In this document: positions 1 through 9,685 of the stretch, piece after piece
Numbering within the stretch: position 1 is the first letter of the stretch
Layout: the number at the start of each line of letters is the position of its first letter
DNA from: Chryseobacterium ginsenosidimutans
GTDB taxonomy: Bacteria; Bacteroidota; Bacteroidia; Flavobacteriales; Weeksellaceae
Assembly: GCF_030823405.1 (NCBI RefSeq)
Contig: NZ_JAUSXC010000001.1
Location: 496,001 to 560,000, forward strand
Length of the DNA: 64,000 nt
Direction: 5' to 3'
Made by a program: the position numbers and the translations under genes
The notes under the pieces: model-generated
What the model was told of the DNA's origin: nothing
What the model saw: only the letters and a program-made list of their open reading frames with translations
Databases searched by the model: none

Positions 1-1798
1 CATTCGGAATTTTACTTCTGAAAATATTGGCATCCGCAGCCTGAATCGTCACATTCGAAGCATTAATAGATTTATTATCTGAAAACAGATCCCAAGTTCC
101 GACTGCTGTAATCTGATTGGCTTTAATATCATACAAATCTCTTTCGACAGGTATCATTTTGATAAACTGAGCTCTCGAAACGAGAGGCTTCATAGCAAAA
201 TTATTTATTTGAACATTATTATTGGTAAGTCTCAAAAGCCCGACTGCCATATTATAAAACTGAGTTTTATAAGCAAAATTTTTAGTGGTAATAACATAAT
301 TCTTAACATCTACAGCCATACCGGAATTATCAGATTTTGAAGTAAGCTGAATATCATTCACCGTCGCATTAAGATCATTAAAAGTCATTGGTTGATTTCC
401 TTTATCATAAGTAATATTGGAGTTCTTTAATGTTACTTTTCTTATGACAAGCGGAAATTGGATTCCGTTTAGATTTGCTTTTTTACTGTTTTTAACCTCA
501 CCTGCTTTAATGGTTCCTTTAACATTATCGACAAAAACATCTTTTATATCAAGATTAAGCTTTTTATCAATAAATTCCCATTTATTAATATTAAAACCGA
601 TATAATTTGCTGCTAAATCCATTGACGTTTTCCCATTTGCAGAACCATTCGGAACAACAGATATATTTCTTAATTCTCCTTTTTTAGGATTCAGTGTTAC
701 ACTTCTGATATTGAAATTCTGATGATTGGAATAAAAAATATCATTTCCTGAAAACTGGAAATCCTTGTATCCTACCGGAATTATCTCTTGTCTTGTTTCT
801 TTATCAAACCTTAACTGCTTAACATTTAAGTTTAGATTTTCAGCATACAAAAGTTTATTACCATCGGGTTTCATGACCTGAACTGTGGCATTATTCAATT
901 TTACATCTTCAAGATTAAGCTCAAAATTGACAGGCTTTTTTACTTTTACTTGAGTAGCATCTGTAGTGTACACTAAAAGATTAGGATTATAAAACGTGGC
1001 ATTGGATAAAGAAACATTATTCTTTTTCAATACAATATCGGTAAATTCCATCTTCTGGATAGCAAACCGAAAAAGTTTTGTTTTTTTAGGGTAAAGTTTC
1101 TTAAACTGATCAATACTTAACAGAGGAATCAACTGAAAATTATCAATAGACATCCGTCCGTTTGAAGTCTTTATCGCACTGATTATTAATGAATAAACAT
1201 TATCGGGACGAATGAAAAAATTCTTTCCTTTAATATCATATTTGTCAAAAATGACAGGTAGTTTATCTTCTACAGACTCTTCTGTCATCTGCAGATTTTC
1301 AACATATAAGTTTAAATCCTGAACAGAAAAAAATTTCTGTTTTGTATATCTGAAAACACTGATATTTCCTTCGTTAATTCTAATATTCTCAAACCGGACA
1401 GGATTCTTTTTTTTACCCGTTTTTGCATCGACTGGTTTTGCAAGAATAATATTCAAATTCGGTTTTGACAGCAACAGATCCGAAGAGCTGACCTGTTTAT
1501 TAAAAACCGCATCATAGATTCCGAAACGGGTAATTTTCAACGTATCAATCGTCCCCTGAAGCCCGATTATATTTATATTTTGAGGGTTTTTGCCGTTTAC
1601 AGTAATTCCTGCGGAAAGAATATTTCCTGACATCAAATCTACCTCCAACAATTTGTAGGAGACCTTATAATCTGTATTGTTTTTGATATATTTCGGAAGC
1701 TGGGTTTTAAGCCAAATATTAAGCCCGAAGTTTGCCAGTAAAATGATTACTAAAAGAATCCCCAGACTAATCATTAACTTTTTAACCCATTTTCTCAT
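1..1798 (-). CDS. AsmA-like membrane-anchored protein (3' end outside window)
   Basis: From an ATG at 1796-1798 the reverse strand stays open to the window edge, about 599 codons, so the C-terminus is missing. The N-terminus (MRKWVKKLMISLGILLVIIL) is a short basic stretch followed by one hydrophobic helix at about residues 8-27, which looks like an uncleaved anchor. The rest has no further membrane segment. It is built of alternating hydrophobic/polar strands rich in N, V, I and K, with repeated phrases such as NLNVKQL, ATVQVMK and ATVNDIQL. This architecture (one anchor plus a very long periplasmic beta-rich region) is that of the AsmA/YhdP/TamB-like group thought to bridge the envelope for lipid transport. 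Family membership is inferred from architecture, not from a diagnostic motif. It starts 38 bp after the stop of the DUF2797 gene and is probably co-transcribed with it. Confidence 0.7.
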   Translation of the reverse strand, partial: MRKWVKKLMISLGILLVIILLANFGLNIWLKTQLPKYIKNNTDYKVSYKLLEVDLMSGNILSAGITVNGKNPQNINIIGLQGTIDTLKITRFGIYDAVFNKQVSSSDLLLSKPNLNIILAKPVDAKTGKKKNPVRFENIRINEGNISVFRYTKQKFFSVQDLNLYVENLQMTEESVEDKLPVIFDKYDIKGKNFFIRPDNVYSLIISAIKTSNGRMSIDNFQLIPLLSIDQFKKLYPKKTKLFRFAIQKMEFTDIVLKKNNVSLSNATFYNPNLLVYTTDATQVKVKKPVNFELNLEDVKLNNATVQVMKPDGNKLLYAENLNLNVKQLRFDKETRQEIIPVGYKDFQFSGNDIFYSNHQNFNIRSVTLNPKKGELRNISVVPNGSANGKTSMDLAANYIGFNINKWEFIDKKLNLDIKDVFVDNVKGTIKAGEVKNSKKANLNGIQFPLVIRKVTLKNSNITYDKGNQPMTFNDLNATVNDIQLTSKSDNSGMAVDVKNYVITTKNFAYKTQFYNMAVGLLRLTNNNVQINNFAMKPLVSRAQFIKMIPVERDLYDIKANQITAVGTWDLFSDNKSINASNVTIQAADANIFRSKIPN

Positions 1799-1836
1799 AT
1801 TTTATGATTTGGTTTTAGTTCATTTTAAAGATATGC

Positions 1837-2634
1837 TTAATTTTGAACATTCAGCTCAATTACATATCCTTCATGCCCTCTTACATTGATAAAATTACCG
1901 CCATCAAAGCCAAGATACTGCCCTTTGATTCCTGTTAATCGTCCGGTGAATTCAGGTTTTTTATCCAATGTAAAAGATGTTACTTTTTCAGGTTTATCAA
2001 AAGGATAATCAAATTTCCACAGGTTTTCGCCTTCACTGTAGAATTTCTGAAAATCTTCAGGAAAATATTCTTTAATTTTCTGCTGAAAATCAGCTAAGTC
2101 AATTTCTCCCTCAAAATCATCCTGAAGCATTTTTTTCCAACTTGTTTTATCTGCGACATGCTGCTTCAAGGCGACCTCTATCATTCCTGCTTCATAACGA
2201 TTTTCCGTTCTTGCAATCGGTAAAGCAAAAGTCGCGCCCTGATCGATCCATCTTGTAGGAATCTGTGTATTTCTTGTCACGCCAACCTTTACATCTCCCG
2301 TATAAGCCAAATAAACGGTATGAGGCTGCAGCTGAATTTCTTTTTCAACTTCCAGATTACGCTCTGCAACACCAAGATGTGCCGTGGAAAGCTCAGGACG
2401 AATGATCGTGTCACTCGCATAAGGACTTTCAAAAAAACAGCTTTTGCAAAAGCCCATTCTGTAAATCTGCTTATTTTGCTGGCAGTTCACACACTGAAAA
2501 CCTGTATGCTTTATCGTTAATTCTTTTCCAAATAACTCGTTCATGTGAATAAGGTCTCCAGAAAGATTAAGATAGTATTGAATCGGCTCATCATTGAAGC
2601 ACGTCATCTTTAAAATTTGCCCTTGAAACTGCAT
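1837..2634 (-). CDS. DUF2797 family protein
   Basis: 265 residues with an ATG at 2632-2634. A four-cysteine cluster (CVNC at about residues 48-51 and CKSC at about 68-71) looks like a zinc knuckle. It is followed by the family signature YLAYTGDVKVGVTR and then RWIDQGA at about residues 108-135. The arrangement of the Y, G, R and later E residues recalls a GIY-YIG nuclease core, but I cannot confirm catalytic activity and the biochemical role is unknown. There is no signal peptide or membrane helix, so it should be cytoplasmic. It is divergent from the epimerase gene and lies directly upstream of the AsmA-like gene on the same strand. Confidence 0.8.
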   Translation of the reverse strand: MQFQGQILKMTCFNDEPIQYYLNLSGDLIHMNELFGKELTIKHTGFQCVNCQQNKQIYRMGFCKSCFFESPYASDTIIRPELSTAHLGVAERNLEVEKEIQLQPHTVYLAYTGDVKVGVTRNTQIPTRWIDQGATFALPIARTENRYEAGMIEVALKQHVADKTSWKKMLQDDFEGEIDLADFQQKIKEYFPEDFQKFYSEGENLWKFDYPFDKPEKVTSFTLDKKPEFTGRLTGIKGQYLGFDGGNFINVRGHEGYVIELNVQN

Positions 2635-2694
2635 ATTATTTATATTACTTTTTTAAGTAAATTTAATGATTATATTTTTCACAAAGTAAATTTA

Positions 2695-2702
2695 TATTTT
2701 TG
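2695..2702 (+). promoter_or_regulatory. -7 element of the epimerase gene
   Basis: TATTTTTG matches the Bacteroidetes -7 consensus TAnnTTTG. It lies 19 bp before the ATG at 2722, giving a leader of about 13 nt. It also shows that the upstream in-frame codons are not translated. No clear -33 TTG at the expected distance. Confidence 0.55.
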
Positions 2703-2721
2703 CAGTAACAAAAACATACAG

Positions 2722-3746
2722 ATGAATTATCTTGTAACCGGCGGAAGCGGTTTTATTGGTTCCCATTTGGTTGAACAATTATTAAAAAAAGGACATTCTG
2801 TCATAAATATTGACAATTTTGATGATTTTTACAACTATCAGATAAAGATTAAAAACACTTTAGAGTCAATTGATAAAAATTTCGCTTTTGAGTTCTCGAA
2901 AAAGGAAATTGATATCCGACATTTAGTTTCTATTTCAAAATCAGAGAATTACACGCTTTATTGTCAGGATATCAGAGACAAAAAAGGACTTGAAAATATA
3001 TTTAAAAATCATCATATTGATTTAGTTATTCACCTTGCAGCGCTCGCAGGAGTTCGCCCATCCATTGAAAGACCTTTGGAATATGAAGAAGTAAATGTTC
3101 GCGGCACAATGAATCTTTTGGAATTGTGCAGAGACTTTAATATTAAAAAATGTATTTGTGCTTCATCATCAAGTGTTTATGGAAACAACGAAAAAATTCC
3201 CTTTTCTGAAACGGATAATGTTGACAATCCTATTTCACCTTATGCAGCAACTAAAAAATGCGGAGAAATCTTAGGACATGTTTATCATCAATTATACGAC
3301 ATTGATATGATCCAATTAAGATTTTTTACAGTTTACGGCCCAAGGCAAAGACCCGATCTTGCCATTCATAAATTCACAAAATTAATTTCCGAAGAACAAG
3401 AAATTCCTTTTTATGGAAATGGAAAAACAGCCAGAGATTATACTTATGTGGATGATATTATTGATGGAATTATAAAATCTATTACTTATTTAGAAAACAA
3501 TTTTCCAATCTTTATGAAATTATTAACTTGGGAGAAAGTCAGGTTATTGATTTAAACGAAATGCTTTCTACAATAGAAAATGTGTTAGGAAAATCTGCCA
3601 TCCGAAAAAATCTGCCAATGCAGCCTGGAGACGTTGAAAAAACATGTGCCGATATAACAAAAGCCAAGACATTAATTGGCTACAAACCTGACACAAACTT
3701 CCAAAATGGCATAAAAAAATTTATGGAATGGTTTTTGAGAAAGTGA
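2722..3746 (+). pseudogene. NAD-dependent epimerase/dehydratase, frameshifted
   Basis: Extended short-chain dehydrogenase of the UDP-glucuronate 4-epimerase-like type. The first frame starts at ATG 2722 with the Rossmann motif TGGSGFIGSHL, then the family phrases LAALAGVRPSIERP and NVRGTMNLLEL, the SSSSVYG segment, the catalytic YAATKK (YxxxK) and the RFFTVYGPRQRPD substrate loop. After about residue 262 the frame leaves the family pattern and stops at 3555. The correct continuation (LYEIINLGESQVIDLNEM... to WFLRK, stop 3746) lies in another frame, reachable by restoring one base within about 3501-3512, next to a TTTTCC run. With that base the protein would be about 341 residues, a normal family length. 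The break is either a recent mutation, removing the C-terminal sugar-binding part, or a sequencing error. It stands alone with no polysaccharide genes nearby. Confidence 0.85.
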
Positions 3747-3860
3747 CATCAAAGCAATTACGACACGACTATAATGCGGTCTGTGACGTATAATGAACAA
3801 AAATTAATAAAAAGAATTGAAAATCAGGTATAAAAAAGCACATAATATAAGCTATTTTTA

Positions 3861-3868
3861 TACTTTTG
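3861..3868 (+). promoter_or_regulatory. -7 element of the DUF2795 gene
   Basis: TACTTTTG fits TAnnTTTG and is followed 17 bp later by the ATG at 3886, implying an 11-12 nt leader. No well-placed -33 TTG is visible. Confidence 0.6.
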
Positions 3869-3885
3869 CAAAAAATTAGAAAATT

Positions 3886-4107
3886 ATGTACTGGACATTA
3901 GAATTAGCTTCTTATTTAAGCGACGCACCTTGGCCTATGACTAAGTCTGAACTTATCGACTATGCAATCAGAACTGGTGCACCAATGGAAGTGGTAGAAA
4001 ATCTTCAGGCAATCGAAGATGAAGGGGAAATCTATGATGCAATCGATGAGATATGGAGTGACTACCCTACGGACGAAGATTATCTTTGGAACGAAGACGA
4101 ATATTAA
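3886..4107 (+). CDS. DUF2795 domain-containing small acidic protein
   Basis: 73 residues starting MYWTLELASYLSDAPWPMTK. The LxDAPWPxTKxELIDYAxRxGxPxEVVENLQ pattern is the DUF2795 fold, short and helical, conserved in flavobacteria. The C-terminal third is strongly acidic (DEGEIYDAIDEIW, then DEDYLWNEDEY). It is cytoplasmic with no known function. It has its own promoter and terminator, so it is a monocistronic unit between the epimerase and secA. Confidence 0.85.
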   Translation: MYWTLELASYLSDAPWPMTKSELIDYAIRTGAPMEVVENLQAIEDEGEIYDAIDEIWSDYPTDEDYLWNEDEY

Positions 4108-4118
4108 TTAAAAGCATT

Positions 4119-4147
4119 AAGCTTTAGGCCTCGCTTAGAGCTTTTTT
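4119..4147 (+). terminator. Rho-independent terminator after the DUF2795 gene
   Basis: A 10-bp stem AAGCTTTAGG / CTTAGAGCTT (two G-T wobbles) with loop CCTCG is followed by a run of T. Confidence 0.8.
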
Positions 4148-4233
4148 GCCCCTTTTTTAAATATCAATTTTACACTATAGGTGTTATTAAAAACGCTTAA
4201 AGTATATCACTTTAGGCATAAAGCAAAAAATTT

Positions 4234-7200
4234 ATGAGTTTTTTAAACAAAGTTCTAAAAGGGTTTTTGGGAGACAAAAAAGCGCAGGACCTAAAAGAAG
4301 TAAAAAAAGTTGTAACAAAAATCAAAGCTGTTGAGCCGTCTATTCAGCAATTGTCTGACGATGGTTTAAGAGAGAAAACTGCTGAGTTTAAAGAAAATAT
4401 TAAATCTGCGACCAGCAAAATCACAGCTCAAATAGAACAGACACAAGAGCAGATAAAAAATTCGACAAATGTTGATGAAAAAGAAGCTCTTTTTTCAAAG
4501 ATTGAGACTCTAAAAAAAGAATCATACGAAATTGAAGAAAAAGTTCTTCTACAAATTCTTCCCGAAGTTTTTGCTTTAGTAAAAGAAACAGCAAGAAGAT
4601 GGGCTGAGAATGGAGAAATCCGTCTTAAAGCATCAGATTGGGACAGGCAATTAGTGGCTGCGGGCAAGGATTTCTTAGAAATTCAGGGAGATCAGGCCGT
4701 TTGGAAAAACTCATGGGATGCTGCCGGAACACCAGTAAACTGGGACATGGTACATTATGATGTTCAGTTTATCGGAGGGGTTATTCTTCACAGCGGTAAA
4801 ATTGCCGAAATGGCTACCGGTGAAGGTAAAACTTTGGTAGGAACATTACCAATTTTCTTAAATGCACTTCCAGGAAGAGGCGTTCACGTGGTAACAGTGA
4901 ATGACTACCTTGCCAAAAGAGACTCGGCTTGGATGGGACCATTGTATCAATTCCACGGGATGTCTATCGACTGTATCGATAATCATCAGCCAAACTCAGA
5001 CGGCAGAAGAAAAGCATACAACTCAGATATTACTTACGGAACAAATAACGAATTTGGTTTCGATTATTTGAGAGATAACATGGTAACTTCACCTTCAGAA
5101 CTGGTACAAAGAGAATTAAACTTTGCCATCGTGGATGAGGTTGACTCTGTTTTAGTAGATGACGCCAGAACACCTTTAATCATTTCCGGTCCGGTTCCTC
5201 AAGGAGACAGACAGGAATTTGATGTTCTTAAGCCTTCTATCGACAGAATTGTTGAGGTTCAGAAAAAAACTGTTTCTGCAATTTTTAATGAAGCTAAAAA
5301 ATTAATCGCTGCAGGAAATACAAAAGAAGGAGGATTCAAATTGCTACAGGCTTACAGAGGTCTTCCTAAAAACAGACAATTAATTAAATTCTTATCGGAA
5401 AGTGGAAACCGTGCATTGCTTCAGAGAACTGAGGCTCAGTATATGCAGGATAACAACCGCGATATGCCGATCGTAGATAAAGATCTTTATTTCGTCATCG
5501 AAGAAAAGAACAATCAGGTCGACCTTACAGATAAAGGTGTTGAATATATGTCTCAGGGCAATTCAGACAACAACTTCTTCGTTCTTCCTGACATCGGAAC
5601 AGAAATCGCTGAAGTTGAGGCTAAAAATTTAACTAAAGAAGAAGAATTCGAAGCTAAGGAAAGACTTTTCGCTGATTTTGCAGAGAAATCTGAAAGAGTT
5701 CATACCATGAGCCAATTATTGAAGGCATATACATTATTTGAAAAAGATGATGAATATGTGGTGATTGACGGAGAAGTAAAAATCGTTGACGAGCAGACAG
5801 GTCGTATTATGGAAGGAAGACGTTATTCAGACGGTCTTCACCAGGCGATCGAAGCGAAAGAAAATGTAAAAATCGAAGCGGCAACGCAGACTTTTGCAAC
5901 GGTTACTCTTCAGAACTATTTCCGTATGTACAACAAGCTTGCGGGGATGACGGGTACTGCCGAAACTGAGGCTGGTGAACTTTGGGAAATCTACAAATTA
6001 GACGTGGTGGTAATTCCTACCAACCGTCCGATTTCAAGAGATGATAAACAAGATTTGGTTTTCAAAACTAATAGAGAAAAATATAACGCCGTAATTGAAG
6101 AAATTGAAAGATTAACAGCTGCAAGAAGACCTGTTTTGGTTGGTACAACTTCTGTTGAGATCTCTCAGTTGCTTTCAAAAGCTCTTCAGCTAAGAAAAAT
6201 TCCGCACCAGGTATTGAACGCGAAACTTCACAAGAAGGAAGCAGAAATCGTTGCCGGAGCAGGACAGCCGGGAGTTGTAACCATTGCAACCAACATGGCA
6301 GGTCGTGGTACGGATATTAAGCTTACTAAAGAAGTAAAAGAAGCCGGAGGTTTAGCAATTATCGGTACAGAAAGACACGATTCAAGACGTGTAGACAGAC
6401 AGTTGAGAGGTAGAGCAGGACGTCAGGGAGATCCTGGAAGTTCTCAGTTCTATGTTTCTCTTGAAGATAATCTGATGCGTCTGTTTGGTTCTGAAAGAAT
6501 CGCTAAAATGATGGACAGAATGGGTCATAAGGAAGGTGAAGTTATTCAGCATTCTATGATCAGTAAGTCTATCGAAAGAGCCCAGAAAAAAGTAGAAGAA
6601 AACAACTTCGGAACAAGAAAAAGACTTCTTGAATACGATGACGTTATGAACAAACAGCGTGACGTAATCTACAAGAGAAGAAAGAACGCTTTGTTCGGAG
6701 ATCACTTGAAATATGATATCACCAATATGATTTTCGATGTTGCTAATTCTATCGTTGCAAAAGGAAAAGCAAACGGAAGTTATAAAGATTTTGAGTTTGA
6801 AATTATTAAAAATTTCACAATGGGATCTCCTATTTCTGAAAGTGATTTTAGTAATAAACAGGTTCCGGAATTAACGAATATCTTGTTTAAAGCTGCTCAG
6901 GAAGATTACCAAATGAAACTAAACTTATTGAAAGAGAAATCATTCCCTATTATTGAGAATGTATATCAAAACCAAGGTTCAATGTTTAAAATGATTCAGG
7001 TTCCTTTCACGGACGGACACAAAACAATGACTATTGTGGCTGATCTTAAAGAAGCTTATGATACACAGTGTGAAAGTTTGATCAACGATTTTGAAAAGAA
7101 CATCACTCTTTCTATTATAGATGAAAACTGGAAGCTTCACCTTCGTGAAATGGATGATCTAAGAAAATCTTCACAAGGAGCCGTTTACGAACAAAAAGAT

Positions 7201-7308
7201 CCGTTGGTAATTTACAAACAAGAATCTTTCCACTTATTCAGTGAAATGATCGACAAATTAAACAAAGAAATTATTTCTTTCCTATATAAAGGAGAAATTC
7301 CTGCATAA
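4234..7308 (+). CDS. secA: Preprotein translocase ATPase SecA
   Basis: 1024 residues. This is the motor ATPase that pushes unfolded preproteins through SecYEG at the inner membrane. The Walker A motif MATGEGKT is at about residues 193-200, Walker B/DEVD at about 301-304, the preprotein cross-linking domain follows, and the second ATPase half carries the MAGRGTDI motif at about 688-695 and the arginine-rich [13 protein letters not shown] motif. It is longer than E. coli SecA (about 900). The extra length comes from an insertion near residue 60-110 (a Lys/Glu/Gln coiled coil) and one in the first nucleotide-binding half, as is common in Bacteroidetes. The C-terminus ends [13 protein letters not shown] and lacks the Cys-rich zinc-binding tail that binds SecB in proteobacteria. 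It is a single gene with its own terminator. Confidence 0.98.
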   Translation: MSFLNKVLKGFLGDKKAQDLKEVKKVVTKIKAVEPSIQQLSDDGLREKTAEFKENIKSATSKITAQIEQTQEQIKNSTNVDEKEALFSKIETLKKESYEIEEKVLLQILPEVFALVKETARRWAENGEIRLKASDWDRQLVAAGKDFLEIQGDQAVWKNSWDAAGTPVNWDMVHYDVQFIGGVILHSGKIAEMATGEGKTLVGTLPIFLNALPGRGVHVVTVNDYLAKRDSAWMGPLYQFHGMSIDCIDNHQPNSDGRRKAYNSDITYGTNNEFGFDYLRDNMVTSPSELVQRELNFAIVDEVDSVLVDDARTPLIISGPVPQGDRQEFDVLKPSIDRIVEVQKKTVSAIFNEAKKLIAAGNTKEGGFKLLQAYRGLPKNRQLIKFLSESGNRALLQRTEAQYMQDNNRDMPIVDKDLYFVIEEKNNQVDLTDKGVEYMSQGNSDNNFFVLPDIGTEIAEVEAKNLTKEEEFEAKERLFADFAEKSERVHTMSQLLKAYTLFEKDDEYVVIDGEVKIVDEQTGRIMEGRRYSDGLHQAIEAKENVKIEAATQTFATVTLQNYFRMYNKLAGMTGTAETEAGELWEIYKLDVVVIPTNRPISRDDKQDLVFKTNREKYNAVIEEIERLTAARRPVLVGTTSVEISQLLSKALQLRKIPHQVLNAKLHKKEAEIVAGAGQPGVVTIATNMAGRGTDIKLTKEVKEAGGLAIIGTERHDSRRVDRQLRGRAGRQGDPGSSQFYVSLEDNLMRLFGSERIAKMMDRMGHKEGEVIQHSMISKSIERAQKKVEENNFGTRKRLLEYDDVMNKQRDVIYKRRKNALFGDHLKYDITNMIFDVANSIVAKGKANGSYKDFEFEIIKNFTMGSPISESDFSNKQVPELTNILFKAAQEDYQMKLNLLKEKSFPIIENVYQNQGSMFKMIQVPFTDGHKTMTIVADLKEAYDTQCESLINDFEKNITLSIIDENWKLHLREMDDLRKSSQGAVYEQKDPLVIYKQESFHLFSEMIDKLNKEIISFLYKGEIPA

Positions 7309-7332
7309 GAAATATTTAATTCTAAATAAATA

Positions 7333-7366
7333 AACCGCTTCAATACAGATTGTTGCGGTTTTTTAT
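7333..7366 (+). terminator. Terminator of secA
   Basis: A stem AACCGC / GCGGTT (7333-7338 with 7355-7360) around a 16-nt loop is followed by TTTTATTATT. Confidence 0.7.
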
Positions 7367-7433
7367 TATTCTATATATAACAATTATATGACAAATATCA
7401 ATCTTGAAATTTATTTAGAATAATTAAAAACAA

Positions 7434-7441
7434 TATATTTG
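7434..7441 (+). promoter_or_regulatory. -7 element of the first TonB receptor gene
   Basis: TATATTTG matches TAnnTTTG and lies 17 bp before the ATG at 7459. It argues against the TTG at 7450 as start, since that codon would sit at about +4 of the transcript. No Fur box could be recognised by eye. Confidence 0.55.
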
Positions 7442-7458
7442 CAGGAAATTTGACTTTC

Positions 7459-9645
7459 ATGAAAAATGTACTGATCTGTGCTTCGTTGTTAGGTTCTATG
7501 TTAACGTTTGCACAAGAAAATGATTCTATCAAATCAAATGATATTGAAGAAGTTGTTGTAAATGGGAAATATTATCAAAAATATAAGCTTAATGAAGTTT
7601 CAGGATCTTTAAGATTACAAACTCCCATTATGGAACTTCCGCAAAACGTACAATCTATTAGTTCGCAGGTATTAGCGGATCAGATTACATTAAACATGTC
7701 TGAAGGGATCGTAAGAAACGTAAGTGGTGCAAGAAAAGTAGAACACTGGGATAATGTATATTCTAACGTATTCATGAGAGGAGCAAGTATTGCAACTTAT
7801 ATGAATGGGATGAATGTTTCTTCAACCTGGGGACCCATCAATCCAGATGCTTCAATCATCGACAGAATAGAATTTGTAAAAGGTCCGGCAGGTTTTATGG
7901 GCTCAATGGGAGATCCGGCAGGTTTCTATAACGTTGTAACTAAAAAACCTACAGGAAAATTCCAGAATTCTGTAAGATTTACAACAGGAAGTTATAACCT
8001 TTTCAGAGGTGAAGCAGATCTAGATGGAGTTATTGTAAAAAATGGCGTACTGGATTACCGTTTAAACTTAATGGGCAGCACAAACGGATCTTGGACAGAA
8101 AATGACAAAACAAAAAAGATAATTGTTGCTCCGTCATTAACTTTCAGACCAACAAAAACTACGACGTTAACGGCTCAATATAATTATCAGTTCTTAAACT
8201 TTTCTCAGCCCGGAGCCTATTTAATGTCTAATGACAGTTATGCATCATTAAATGTTCATACTAACTTTAATGACAAAAATTTCAAGAAAACTGAGGTAAA
8301 AGATCAAAGTTTATTCTTAACATTAGATCAAAAATTATTCAAAGACTGGACTTGGAGTACTCAATATGCCTACATGGACATGAACTACGACGGTGGTTCT
8401 TGGTGGGGAAGTTTCGACACAAATAACAGCAATATATTCAACAGAACATTAAGCAACTGGCAGGCTGTTGGAAAAAATCACATTTTCCAAACTTATGTAA
8501 GAGGTAGCTTAAAAACAGGAAATATCGTTCACAAAGTAATTGCCGGTTTTGATTACGGAGATAGAAAATACAACGCAGATTTTTCAGGATATTCAAAAAT
8601 TGTAGGCGGAGTAGAGACTGCAATTTATCCAATAAATATTCAAAATCCTCAATATGGTGTAGATCCTTCTACTCTTCCTCCTGATAGTTTCTACACATTA
8701 AGTACTGCAGCACCTTTCTATAATGATCAGGGAGTAAAATATACATCTTATTATGCTCAGGATCAAATAGAAATGTTCAATAATAAATTGCGTCTTACTT
8801 TAGCAGGAAGATATACAAATGGTAAAACATATGCAGGATATCCGTTTTATTCTCCGAACAATATCGTTCCGAAAGATACTGCTGGAGAATTTACACCTAG
8901 AGTTGGGGTAAGTTATTCTTTCAATGAAAACTTCTCTGCTTACGGAGTTTTTGATAAAACATTTGTTCCACAATCTGCAATACAATATTCTGATGCTAAT
9001 CCTAATGGAGAACCTCTTACTACTCCTTTCAAAGGTCAGAACTTAGAAGTTGGGATTAAAAAAGATTGGTTTGGGGGTAAATGGAATTCAACTTTTGCCG
9101 TTTATGAGATCACAAGACAGAATATATTCACTTCAGATACAGCGCACCCTAATTTAGGCTTCTCTTTAGCAACCGGAGAACAAAGAGCCAGAGGTTTTGA
9201 AGCAGATATTAAAGGAGAAATTGTAAAAGGATTAAATGTTGTCATCAACTACGCTTATACAGATGCAAAAACCGTAAAAGACAATGATGAGACAAGAATT
9301 GGCCAGCAATCTCCTGGAAATGCTAAAAATGTACAAAATACATGGTTAAGCTATAGATTCGAAGATGGAAAATTAAAAGGATTTGGACTTTCTGCTGGTT
9401 ACCAATATCAGGGAGGAAGACAATCCTGGTTTGGAACCTCAGCAAAGCAGGATCAAACTCTTGAAGATTATTTCGATACTAACTTCGGAATTTCTTATGC
9501 CGCTAAAAAATTCGATGTCAATTTAATTTTAAACAATGTTCTAAACAGAAAATTATATAGTGGATACAGAAACGATGACGGTTCATACGCTTGGATCTAC
9601 AATGCGCCAAGAAACTGGAGACTTTCAATAGGATACAAATTTTAA
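7459..9645 (+). CDS. TonB-dependent siderophore receptor
   Basis: About 728 residues from ATG 7459. The signal peptide MKNVLICASLLGSMLTFAQ is followed by a TonB-box-like IEEVVVNGKYY. The plug domain carries the siderophore-receptor phrases MELPQNVQSISSQVLADQ, RIEFVKGPAGFMGSMGDPAG and FYNVVTKKP. A long beta-barrel follows with alternating aromatic strands and ends in the usual barrel signature WRLSIGYKF. Architecture and plug motifs fit the FpvA/FoxA-like ferric-siderophore class; the exact ligand cannot be read. It acts in the outer membrane, powered by TonB-ExbBD encoded elsewhere. The following PepSY protein gene, after a short hairpin, suggests a combined uptake and reduction unit. Confidence 0.92.
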   Translation: MKNVLICASLLGSMLTFAQENDSIKSNDIEEVVVNGKYYQKYKLNEVSGSLRLQTPIMELPQNVQSISSQVLADQITLNMSEGIVRNVSGARKVEHWDNVYSNVFMRGASIATYMNGMNVSSTWGPINPDASIIDRIEFVKGPAGFMGSMGDPAGFYNVVTKKPTGKFQNSVRFTTGSYNLFRGEADLDGVIVKNGVLDYRLNLMGSTNGSWTENDKTKKIIVAPSLTFRPTKTTTLTAQYNYQFLNFSQPGAYLMSNDSYASLNVHTNFNDKNFKKTEVKDQSLFLTLDQKLFKDWTWSTQYAYMDMNYDGGSWWGSFDTNNSNIFNRTLSNWQAVGKNHIFQTYVRGSLKTGNIVHKVIAGFDYGDRKYNADFSGYSKIVGGVETAIYPINIQNPQYGVDPSTLPPDSFYTLSTAAPFYNDQGVKYTSYYAQDQIEMFNNKLRLTLAGRYTNGKTYAGYPFYSPNNIVPKDTAGEFTPRVGVSYSFNENFSAYGVFDKTFVPQSAIQYSDANPNGEPLTTPFKGQNLEVGIKKDWFGGKWNSTFAVYEITRQNIFTSDTAHPNLGFSLATGEQRARGFEADIKGEIVKGLNVVINYAYTDAKTVKDNDETRIGQQSPGNAKNVQNTWLSYRFEDGKLKGFGLSAGYQYQGGRQSWFGTSAKQDQTLEDYFDTNFGISYAAKKFDVNLILNNVLNRKLYSGYRNDDGSYAWIYNAPRNWRLSIGYKF

Positions 9646-9651
9646 ATAAAC

Positions 9652-9683
9652 AAAAGTTAACCCCTCAAAAGGTTAACTTTTTG
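9652..9683 (+). terminator. Hairpin with T-tract between receptor and PepSY genes
   Basis: A perfect 11-bp stem AAAAGTTAACC / GGTTAACTTTT with an 8-nt loop ends just before the next ATG (9686). It could be a partial terminator that lowers expression of the downstream gene, or an RNA-stability element. Confidence 0.65.
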
Positions 9684-9685
9684 AT

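Noticed and set aside
1677..1889. Forward ORF of 70 residues
   Set aside because: Antisense shadow of the AsmA-like gene start; Leu/Phe/Ile-rich composition typical for a shadow and no promoter.
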